NCBI GenBank assembly: GCA_963920525.1
Contig: OY986438.1
Location: 181,974,888-182,038,887 of the forward strand
Reading direction: 5' to 3'
Source of the DNA: Dichetophora obliterata
Taxonomy: Eukaryota; Arthropoda; Insecta; Diptera; Sciomyzidae
Length of the DNA: 64,000 bases
The notes beneath the pieces are model-generated. The model had not been told where the DNA came from, did no database searches, and saw only the letters and a program-made list of their open reading frames with translations. Shown here in pieces: positions 55,471-64,000 of the stretch; position 1 is the stretch's first letter; each line of letters begins with the position of its first letter. The translations under genes were made by a program, and so were the position numbers.

Positions 55471-56060
55471 TAGAAAAAGAAAACAGTAAAAAAAAACATT
55501 GAAAATGGTTACAATTAGTTGCAGGATGTGGTATGTTGTGTTATTGTTGTGCAGGTGTTATGATTTTTTTTCACAAATAATATGAATTAAAGCAGAGATT
55601 CAACTAGTTGAAGCAAGGGATGCAGTGTAAAAATGCAACAGTTACGAACGTATCAAAAAATTTTAAATAAACAACCATATTCCTCAGGCTTTATATTTTC
55701 AGGTAAATTTAAGGCACAATGACAAAAAGAGGCGGACAAAATTATTCGCACAAGTCATAGTTTTACTTTTGAGGAGCTACATATATCTTACAAACGAATC
55801 GATCAAACGTCATATGTTGTTAAAAGAGAATATGAAACAAAACATTTCAGATAACTGGTTCATTACAAAATAAAACTCCTCCTTTTTGAAGTCGGTTAAA
55901 AAGAAACGCACACACACTTTGAATCTATTTAAATAGGATCAAAATTATTTTCACAGATTGTTGTATTTAAAAAATACATTAAATTAGCTTGTTGCATGAC
56001 TCAGTTTATGACGTCAATGCAAAGCATGATTCAAGAGTGATCAACCTTGACAAGTTCTTG
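55471..56060. other. Probable intron of the polyQ gene, with a shared repeat at 55870-55905
   Basis: AT-rich without coding signal. CTCCTCCTTTTTGAAGTCGG followed by TTAAAAAG (55872-55899) is the inverse of the motif within the foldback element at 34380-34405. Confidence 0.45.
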
Positions 56061-56062
56061 CT

Positions 56063-56345
56063 TCAAAAAAATGAATTCAGTTAGAATTTGTCACTGGAAC
56101 GCTGATGGCATCAGCGAACATAAATTTGAAATTAAAAGTTTTCTAACTGCCAGAGATATTGATATCTTGCTAGTATCCGAAACTCACAAACAAATAAGAA
56201 TAATTTCTTAATCGAAGGATTTAATTTGAATAAAACAAATCACCATGATGGAAAAGCACGAGGAGGAACAGGAATACTTTGTGAGGATGGAAGTCGCTCC
56301 ACTCGTTTCCACCCTACACGTCATAGCCGGTATTTTTTACCTATT
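56063..56345 (+). pseudogene. LINE endonuclease N-terminus
   Basis: Reads MNSVRICHWNADGISEHKFE, IKSFLTARDIDILLVSETHK and, after a frameshift, FNLNKTNHHDGKARGGTGIL. WNADGI and LLVSETH hold the first metal-binding Asn and the Glu of the apurinic-endonuclease fold, and HHDGKARGGTGIL is the next conserved block. This is the start of a Jockey-type ORF2, cut off after about 90 codons. Confidence 0.8.
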
Positions 56346-56411
56346 TTATTTTATCAAAGTCATGTATTAATTAAAGTACATTTTGTATATGAAGCATTAT
56401 TTCTGAAGTGA

Positions 56412-57121
56412 TACACCGGAAACTTAAAAGTATTCCGATTTTGATGAAATTTAAAACATGTGAAGTTCTAGTGGTTATATAGTCATGTCTTAAATTTTTT
56501 TGACCTAGATTAACGGATTATCTTTTTAGATGCTGTTGAATTTTTGAGTTAAGTGTATGAAAATGCAATTTCAAATTACTACAGATTTTTAACGGATTGG
56601 CGGATTTTAACAAATTAAACGCCAAATGAAAGAAAAAAATCGTAGTTTTTATACCTTTTACAAGAAATTGCGAAAAAATAATTTTTTTTGTAAATTGTTT
56701 TGGTTAAAAAAAAAGAAATGCATTTTTCTTAAAATACCTCTCCTCGGATTTTAAAAAATGTCTGGGTTTATTACCTTTTAAATAATATATCACTTAGAGT
56801 GGCGTCTCTTGGGGTTTTCAAGTTACGTACATTTATATGAACACTATTACACAAAATTTCAGTTTTAACTAAATAATAAAGTAATAAAGGAGTGAAATGA
56901 AGTAATTTTTGCCCTTAATTTAAAGATCTTATTAAGTTTTTCATATCAATTTGTTGATATGTTCACGATACAGAGCGTGGTGTTTACATTAGCCTATCTT
57001 CACTCCACCCTAGAAAAATTTGTTGATTTCTTATTGATTAAGGTGCTTTTATTTATTTGTTTGTGGAATAAATTTTAATTGTAAATTTTATATTGTGTTG
57101 TGTTATTTCTTGTGATTTATA
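56412..57121. other. AT-rich leader of the following DNA transposon
   Basis: No ORFs. Composition and position suggest it is the 5' terminal region of the transposon encoding the next pseudogene, but no matching inverted end was found on the right. Confidence 0.35.
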
Positions 57122-58802
57122 ATGCCAAATAAAAAAATTTCAATGATATTCAAATGCGCCAACCCTTTCAAAATAAAAGGTTATGGAATTGGCAAGGGCC
57201 TAAGAAAAATTCCGAAGTCGCTTCTCTCAGAAGCGCAAGCTCATTTTCTTAAGGATCAAAAATTGTGCACATCATGCAGGTTAAAGTTCCTCAAGATACC
57301 GAAACCAGATCATGCAGAAACAAAAACGAGTGTTCAAACAAGTGAATCTGACACCGACGGTTGCACCGATTTAGAAGATGATTTTAAAAATACTCATTGT
57401 GACAGAAACCACGTAGATGCTCTGGAAGTTTTAAACCAAATTAGAGATAAGTTCAAAAGTTGTTCCAGCAATACGGATAGACTGTTATTGCTGACTCTAG
57501 CTCCAAAATCGTGGGGTCGAAAGCGATTGGCTGCTGAGTTCGGTGTTTCCCAACGACAGGCACACAAGGCGAAAAAATTGGTCGCTATAGGTGGAACTCT
57601 AACATCGCCAAACCCTAACAAAGGAGGACGAAAATTATCAGCTGAAATAGAGGCACTCACGCTTTCATTCTATGAAGACGAAGAGAATAGCCGCATATTG
57701 CCGGGCATGCAAGATTTTGTGTCGGTAAAAAAACCAGATGGGTCTCGAGAACAAGTTCAAAAGAAGCTTATTTTATCCAATCTTTCGGAACTGCACGAAA
57801 AATTTAAGCAACAGCATGCCGATGTCAAAATTGGTTTTTCGAAATTTGCACAACTTCGACCACGTCATTGTGTGCTTGCAGGGACGTACATCCTTTTAAG
57901 AGTTTGTTAAGCAATCTTTTAAACGAAAACTTCATTGAAAGAGTGGAATTTACTGTTTGGCAAAACACTGATAGAAGTACATTGAAGACTGAAATTTTGG
58001 ATACGGATGAATTCATAGATCACTGCTGCAATCTTTTGGAAAAACTTAAAGTTCACGATTTTATTGCCAATACACAGACTGCTTTTCTCAAAGAATTAAA
58101 AAATGGTCTCAAGGAAAGCCAATGCTTAATTCAATGTGACTTTGCAGAAAATTTGCGTTTATTGTACAAAATGCTGCGCAATCGTTTCACTGGAACAACG
58201 ACCAGTGTTCAATATTTACAGTGGTAATTTATTATATGGAGCAGGCAGAATTAAAAACGAAAAGTTTGGCGATTTTATCCGACAGGCTTACTCATGACAC
58301 AGTTGCCGTGTATGAATACCAAAATATTATAATAAATTACCTAAAAAAACATTTCAAACCATCAAAAATATTTTATTTCACGGATGGTGCTGCACAACAT
58401 TTTAAAAACAAATTCAATTTCATCAATTTATGTTACCATGAAAGCGATTTTGGTTTAGCTGCGGAATGGCATTTTCATGCTACTGCTCATGGAAAAGGCC
58501 CATGCGACGGAATAGGAGGTAATCTAAAACGCCTTGCTGCATGAGCCAGTTTGCAAGCCTCATCCAAAAATCATATTTTAAATCCCAAAGCACTATTCGA
58601 ATGGTCAAAAATCAATATGAAGAAGACTGAAGTTTTTTATAGTTCAAAAGAAGATCAAGCTCTGACGGCTGAAATTTTGAAAATAAGATTTACACAAGCA
58701 ACAACTGTACCCGGTACTCAAGGGTATCACTGCGTTATACCAACAACTGAAAACTTCTTATTATTAAAAAAATATTCGCTAGATTCCAATTATTGCACAT
58801 AA
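57122..58802 (+). pseudogene. DDE-type transposase pseudogene, Sola-like candidate
   Basis: The first 262-codon frame opens MPNKKISMIFKCANPF with a Cys pair LCTSCRLKF (about residues 50-58), an HTH-like KRLAAEFGVSQRQAHKAKKL (about 137-156) and RPRHCVLAGT. The next frames contain QCDFAEN (candidate first Asp, about 58137), LSDRLTHDTVAVYEYQ, KIFYFTDGAAQHFKNKFNFI (candidate second Asp, about 58383), EWHFHATAHGKGPCDGIGGN (58465-58520), and a C-terminal VPGTQGYHC. The DFAEN...SDGAGxQYKN...HGKGPCDGxGG set belongs to a widespread invertebrate transposase-like family that I tentatively link to Sola elements. Frameshifts near 57860, 58205 and 58545 disable it. A relative sits at 62540-62846. Confidence 0.7.
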
Positions 58803-58854
58803 CCAGGCCTAGAATAAACTAGGGCTATCGTCCTTTAGCTTTATCGGTAAGTAA

Positions 58855-59424
58855 CCCGAGAAACAATTTCATATTTTGTGTCAATGAAGAATCTGATATA
58901 TGTCCGGTGCCCGTGCCGGTAAATGTCCGACCTCTGCACCGAAAGAAGTGCTAGTTCGGGAACACCTTGGGCAGGCAAAATGTACGAACGAAGACCTATT
59001 TTGGCACTCGTCAGTTAATTGTGTCCGAAAATAGTCGCTCGTTTTTTAACAATTTATTGACATAATATAGACTTTCTATGGTACTTTTTCAGGTGCCTTT
59101 CAAGGACCTGTTAGGCATGTTTCGGGTACATTATAGTTAAAACTCTAGCAACTTTCGATACATATCAGCTACTTTATTGACACAATATTTCAACTTTTCT
59201 CCGGGTCCTGTTCGCTGAAGCCCGTTTCCATTCGCCTTAATATCTATGTGCAATAATTTTTTTTTTCATAAGATCCGCAGTTTTTCTTTACTACATTATA
59301 GTTAACACTCAAGCTTTTAAAAACTTTATAAAACTAACACGTAGCTTTTAAAAATAAAATTGAGTCCGATACTCTGGAATTTTGTGTCTGAGTAGTTTGG
59401 TACGGACACAAACTGTTTCTCGGG
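58855..59424. mobile_element. MITE with CCCGAGAAACA termini and TAA flanks
   Basis: CCCGAGAAACAATTT at the left is repeated inverted (AAACTGTTTCTCGGG) at the right. TAA follows or precedes each end (58852-58854, 59425-59427). A 3-bp TAA duplication suits PIF/Harbinger. The 570-bp interior has no ORF with a domain. Confidence 0.7.
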
Positions 59425-59427
59425 TAA

Positions 59428-59760
59428 ATCACCTTACTCGACATTAGGGTACTAACTTAAGTACGAATTGCTCAGCTGACAGTTCGCGTGTAGACGATCA
59501 CTAGGTAAGACTATTTCAATCGGCTACCAACGGCTAGGCCAAGTTGAATACACACGCCATATTGAACAGCGAAACTTACCTCAGTCAAACCCGCCACGCA
59601 CACGCTGTGTATGAGAACCTAGCTGGCTACATGCTCCGACAGCGAAAGAAAAAGGATTTTTGCTGCGTTCGGCACTTAGGTAAGTGATCATCTTTGCTTA
59701 CTCCTATACGCTTGTCTAGGCCAATGACATTTTCTAAGTCTTTGCCTCGTAACTTTTCTA
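59428..59760. other. Moderate-GC stretch before the minisatellite
   Basis: No ORF. GTAAGT/GTAAG motifs recur (59501, 59570-59580 region, 59680) with a shared CTAGGTAAG phrase, but no coding context is visible. Confidence 0.35.
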
Positions 59761-59898
59761 ACTGCATTATTCTGTATCACGAACATGCACACCAACGATG
59801 AGAAAGACACGAGAATCAATATTTTCTTCCAAAATTGTATTGCTTCTCGTGTCTTTCTCATCGTTGGTGTGCATGTTCGTGATACAGAATAATGCAGT
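59761..59898. repeat. Perfect 54-bp inverted repeat with 30-base loop
   Basis: Arm 59761-59814 (starting ACTGCATTATTCTGTATCAC) is the exact reverse complement of 59845-59898. No mismatch was found, although surrounding repeats are strongly diverged. It would form a 54-bp hairpin. Confidence 0.95.
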
Positions 59899-60165
59899 AA
59901 GTCTTTGCGCTAGGACGCTTGTCTAGCGCAATTACAATTTCTAAGTCTTTTGCCACGAAAATTTTGTAAATCTTTTCGCTATGGCGCTTGCTTAGTCGTC
60001 AAGAGTTTTCTAAGTCATTTTTTATTCTTTGAAAATTTTTTCTAAGTCTTTTAGCCCCGAAAATTTCAAGGTCTTTTCGCTATGGCGTTTTCCTAGACGT
60101 CAAAAACTTTCTAAGTCTTTTTTTTGTACATTTTTCAAAGTCCTTTTGCCACGAAAAATTTCTTA

Positions 60166-60743
60166 TAGCGCATTCTTTTCTGAAAAAAAATTCTGCATTT
60201 TTTCTAACCTCTTCAAGAGTTCTGCATTTTTTCCGTTCTTTTCTAAAAATAAATGTTGACCTGAAAATAAATCGTGTTCTTTTCTCGAAAATCTGACCGC
60301 AAAAGTATAACAAATGCAGAATTTTCTGACCTGTAAAATTCGGTGTTTCTGCATCCTGCTCTCTACTAATACCAACATGAAAACAAAAAAAAAAATAATT
60401 TTGACAGTAATATTACATGCTATGACAATTGTGAGAAGCAAAATGTTCCAATTTTGAAAAATTTTTTAAATTTAATCCAAAATAATTTTGATTAAAGAGG
60501 TTACTTTTAATAAAATTTAATGTATTTGCTAAAAACTCCATGCAGTCGGCTCTGTACATAACCTCAACCGTAAATACATCGGAATTCAAAACAGTGCAGC
60601 CACTATCAAATGAAAAAAAAATGTTGCATTTTTTTCATTCTTTTTTAAGCTCAAAAGAAGTCAACATTCTGCAAATTCAGGTCAGAATCTGGAAAATTCT
60701 GTACTCTGTGAGGTCAGAATTTTTTTTAGAAAAGAATGCGCCA
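60166..60743. mobile_element. MITE with GCGCATTCTTTTCT termini and TTA flanks
   Basis: The left end TAGCGCATTCTTTTCTGAAA and the inverted right end TGGCGCATTCTTTTCTAAAA match for about 28 bases with few changes. TTA flanks at 60163-60165 and 60744-60746. Closing the gap restores the minisatellite phrase TTTCTTAGTCTTTTCGC. A 3-bp TTA duplication suggests PIF/Harbinger-like. There are repeated TTCTGCATTTTTTC motifs inside. Confidence 0.75.
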
Positions 60744-61442
60744 TTAGTCTTTTCGCAATGACGTTTGCCTAGTCGACGAGAATTTTCTCTTCCTCTTTTT
60801 TTTCTTTGAAATTTTTTTAAGTCTTTTAGCCCCGAAAAATTTCTAAGTCTTTTCGCTATGGCGTTTGCCTAGTCGACAAGAATTTTTTCTTCCTCTTCGA
60901 GTCTTTTGGGTACCGCTATGTCGCGTGGTTGGCACGCTTGTAGGTAAAGCTCGTCAAATCACGCCACTCGACCGGCACAATGGGACTTCATTAAACCAAA
61001 GCTTCACCGCTTGACATGTGACTAGTGTTTATTTTTTTTGAAAAGGCTTCGACGCGTTCCCGCTGCACATTTTCCCGCCCACTGATTAATGCGCTCCGAG
61101 ATGTCTTTAGGTTTCTTTTTTATGTCTCGGCTGCGCCCCGCTCGGTATTTTCTAAGTCTGTTGCCGCACTCAAAGTTTATTAAGTCTCTTCTTCACCGCA
61201 CGCGAAACTTTCTACGATCTGCCAACGCGTTCACCCAACATAGTTTATTTTCTTATGGCTATCTTAAGGTGGCGGTTATATGATTCCCGGTCAAGTCCTT
61301 TTCTACGCTCTTTCTTCGTTTGATGAGCTCAGTGACCAATCTGGTAATTTTGTTATGATAATACTTTTTGCCATCGGAGTTTTTTGTGTATTTAATTTTA
61401 AAAATGTTTTGTTATTTTGACAACAAAAACACTCACATATAT

Positions 61443-63871
61443 CGGTCATTCCATGTCAAATCAGACGCTTTTGTCCAAAAACTAATTTTGACGATTCCAA
61501 ATTTTTTTAAAATTTTGCACGTCGATAGAACTTTAAAAAAGAAAAATATTTTGCAGTTATACACAGTGAAAAATTATAAAGAAAAATAAAAATTGTCATT
61601 TGGACAAGTACTCAAACAACTCTATTTTCTAAACCGTTAGTCCTACAAGAAAAAAAATTAAAGACATATTTTAAAGATCTTGAATTGTTCTTTATTGTGG
61701 TGCCTTTTTTACAAAAACCCTTCCGAAAAAAATTCTAAATTTTTTGACCACTAAAAATTTCACTCCCATTTTTCAAGGTCAGCACCACTATTTTTTGGCA
61801 CTTTGAAAATATTATCGTACTGAGGCATTCATTTTTAATGCATTCTCAAAATTTGATGTTGCAGAATCGATGTTTACTATTTTTAACGAAATTTTCAAAA
61901 ACTGACTAAACAATTTTTAAGTACAAAATTTTAATTTTTAATTAAAAATTGAATTTTTAGTATTTTTTTTTCTAAACTAGGTACATATCGTCGCTGCGCC
62001 AAATGTAGAAATGTGGGTAATGTAGAAATGTGATGATAGTGTAAACAAAATATGATATAAAAAATTTACAAAAATCACATAACTGGTTTTTCTGGCGCAG
62101 CGACGATACGTAAAATCAGCCAAATTGAAAATTTTATAAACTCGTTAAAATATACCTTTCCTCTGAAGAGACTCTATTTCTGAAATTTGCTAAAATATTT
62201 TTTGGTTTTAATTCCGTGATGTATCCCTATGTTAATACTAAATTATGTAAAATTGTTTTAACATTTTATTTATAATTTTTTTTTTTGTTCTTGTAAACTT
62301 AAACAATAGTTGAAAAAGATGATGCGGATGTTATGCGCATATCAATTTTCCCTTTGCCCAGGTTTCGCGGGTTTAGGTCCCGCGTATCATTTTTGCTTTT
62401 TCGAATAGCTTTTTGAGAGATTGTTTTTCAGAGTTGCACTGCTTTGATGAAAAATATTCCGATTCAATACTTGTCATGTTGATTGAAACCCAATTTTAAA
62501 ATACTACAGGCGTATTTTTCGGATTATTAATGTTTGCAGACTAGCCTTTGCCGCAAGTCTTTTTACTGTTCCCGCCAAACCATCATATGACTCGTTGCCG
62601 TGTGATGTTGCGAAAAATTGCCATTCTGCGGGAATATTGAAATCAACTTTGATTTCATAGATTTATAAAATTTTTTTTGTTCTTATATTGAGTGCCTGCT
62701 CCATCTGAGAAGTAAAATATTTTGTTTACTTCTCTCAATTTTTTCAGCAGGAAATTAATTAAGCCACGCTGGAAAAAATGAACTGCTACTGTGTCGTGCT
62801 TTAAGTATTCTGAAATTACATCATAACTTAAGCGCATTACATCCACACCATCTTTTTCAACTATTGTTTAAGTTTACAAGAACAAAAAAAAGTTATACAT
62901 AAAATGTTAAAACAATTTTATATAATTTAGTATTAATAAAGGTATACATCATGGAATTACAACCAACATATTTTTTTGCAAGTTTCAAAAATAGAGTGTC
63001 TTCAGAGGAATGGTAAATTTTAACGAGTTGATAACATTTTTCAATTTGACTGATTTTACATATCGTCGCTGCACCAGAAAAACCAGTTGTGATTTTTGTA
63101 AATTTTGTATAGCATATTTTGTTTACAGTATCTATTACCCACATTTCTGCATTTGCAGGTTTTTATACCTCTTATGATTTAGAAGTGATCAAAAACAGTT
63201 ATTGCTTGCAGTACCAGAAATGCTCTAAAAAAAATTTGTTTTTTGCTCTCCTGAAAAGTTACTGGGAAACATATATCTGTTTTTGTTGGCGAAGCGAGGA
63301 TATGTACCTAGTTTAGTAAAAAAATACTAAAAATTCCATTTTAAATTAAAAATTAAAGTATTTTGTACTTAAAAATTGTTTAGTCAGTTTTTGAAAATTT
63401 TGTTAAAAATAGTAAACATTGATTCTCCAACATCAAAATTTGAGAATGCATTAAGAATGAATGCCTCAATACGATAATATTTTCAAAGTGCCAAAAAATA
63501 GTGGTGCTGACCTTGAAAAATGGGAATGAAATTTTTAATGGTCAAAAAATTTAGAATTTTTCTCGAAAGTGTTTACAAAAAGGACACCACAATAAAGAGC
63601 AATTCAAGATATTTAAAAATGTCCTAAATTTTTTTCTTGTAGGACTTACGGTTTAGAAAATATAGTTGTATAGTTGTTTGAGTACATGTCCAAATGACAA
63701 TTTTTGTTTTTCTTTATAATTTTTCACTGTGTATAACTGCAAAAAAAAATTGAAAATTATAAAAAAATATGCAAATATTTTTCTTTTTTAAAGTGCTATC
63801 CTCGTGAAAAGTACCAAATTTTTACAAAAATGTGAGTTTCAAAAAGCGTCCGATTTGCCATGGAATGACCG
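61443..63871. mobile_element. Foldback-like transposon with arms of about 0.9-1 kb
   Basis: The left end CGGTCATTCCATGTCAAATC is inverted at the right end (GATTTGCCATGGAATGACCG). ATAT flanks both sides (61439-61442, 63872-63875), compatible with a 4-bp target duplication. The arms 61443-62330 and about 62860-63871 stay homologous throughout, including ATTTCTAAACCGTTAGTCC, GAGGCATTC, TTTTTAAGTACAAAA and TCGTCGCTGC blocks. Inside each arm is a smaller inverted pair based on CATATCGTCGCTGC. The unique centre carries a transposase scrap. Confidence 0.85.
62520..62846 (-). pseudogene. Transposase fragment of the same DDE family as 57122-58802
   Basis: The minus strand reads VISEYLKHDTVAVHFFQRGL, INFLLKKLREVNKIFYFSDG and AGTQYKNKKNFINL, a stop, then in another frame KVDFNIPAEWQFFATSHGNE, DGLAGTVKRLAAKASLQT. 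SDGAGTQYKN...EWQFFATSHG...VKRLAAKASLQ parallels TDGAAQHFKN...EWHFHATAHG at 58375-58545. Only the C-terminal third of the catalytic domain is present. The usual GKGPCDG block is altered to NESYDG. Confidence 0.75.
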
Positions 63872-64000
63872 ATATTCAAAATTGAAGAAATTTTTAGTAC
63901 AACGACTTTTTCATAAAACATCATTACCTAAGAATGAGAAAAAAACGACATGAAAATCAAAGTTTGGTCTTTCGATGCAAATGGATTTAAATTTTTTTTT
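63872..64000. other. AT-rich window end without feature
   Basis: Nothing recognised after the transposon's right flank. Confidence 0.5.

Larger units (their letters stand above)
59690..61200 (+). repeat. Degenerate minisatellite with TTTCTAAGTCTTTT units
   Basis: Variants of TTTCTAAGTCTTTTCGCTAT, GGCGTTTGCCTAGTCGACAA and AGCCCCGAAAATTTC recur between 59735 and 60165 and again between 60745 and 61185, interrupted by a MITE (60166-60743). The unit is roughly 60-70 bases but irregular. No coding potential. Confidence 0.7.

Noticed and set aside
60029..60441. Phe/Ser/Lys-rich ORFs on both strands of the minisatellite
   Set aside because: They follow the T-rich repeat unit and cross a MITE boundary, with no protein-like features.
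62362..62396. tRNA T-arm-like hairpin (GCGGG, TTTAGGT, CCCGC)
   Set aside because: No matching D-arm, anticodon arm or acceptor stem at the right spacing, so not a tRNA gene.

Overview
This window is eukaryotic nuclear DNA, most probably from a higher fly (brachyceran dipteran). The reasons are the very high A+T content, the absence of operons, ribosome binding sites or closely packed genes, spliceosomal splice signals, poly-CAG/CAA (Gln/His) coding triplets typical of dipteran developmental or neuronal genes, and a mobile element set typical of flies: Jockey-like LINEs, Tc1/mariner, hAT, Transib and piggyBac-like elements and tRNA-derived SINEs. The species call is an inference. Host coding sequence is sparse. 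The only convincing host exons are on the minus strand at 54.1-55.5 kb, so most of the window is probably intronic or intergenic DNA of a repeat-rich genome.

Layout. 0-13 kb: mostly featureless AT-rich DNA with small inverted-repeat elements, a weak exon-like ORF near 2.8 kb, a LINE scrap near 6.8 kb and a piggyBac-like MITE flanked by TTAA at 10.7 kb. 13-21 kb: a LINE 3' end with a (CTAAA)n tail, a 155-bp tandem array, a hAT transposase remnant, a mariner-like element split by a Jockey-type LINE, a tRNA-derived SINE and a LINE fragment. 22.8-28.3 kb: a LINE split by a long-TIR hAT derivative that keeps a transposase dimerisation domain, an endonuclease-domain fragment, an internally deleted LINE on the minus strand, and hAT-type subterminal repeats. 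30-34.6 kb: a TA-flanked long MITE, a region of possible host sequence, a local direct duplication and a foldback MITE. 34.8-38.4 kb: the most complete LINE, carrying a hAT-type element that itself carries a smaller MITE. 38.7-40.6 kb: a hAT copy with a perfect 8-bp target duplication. 42-43.9 kb: a SINE split by an LTR-like insertion holding an array of covarying hairpins. 44.4-46 kb: a Tc1-like element with about 200-bp TIRs. 48.7-53.7 kb: a Tc1-like element split by a Transib (RAG1-related) transposon. 54.1-55.5 kb: polyQ/H host exons. 56-59.4 kb: a LINE endonuclease fragment, a DDE transposase pseudogene (tentatively Sola-like) and a MITE. 59.4-61.3 kb: a degenerate minisatellite with a perfect 54-bp hairpin and an inserted MITE. 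61.4-63.9 kb: a foldback-like transposon with arms of about 0.9-1 kb.

The main biological content is a readable stratigraphy of nested insertions. In several cases the target site duplication and the host element's reading frame both show exactly where the younger element entered. All mobile-element coding regions seen are truncated or frameshifted, so none looks autonomous. The items most worth following up are the Transib with a RAG-signal-like terminus, the covarying hairpin array at 42.85-43.26 kb, the alternative ending of the polyQ gene, and the long-armed hAT derivative that preserves a dimerisation domain.
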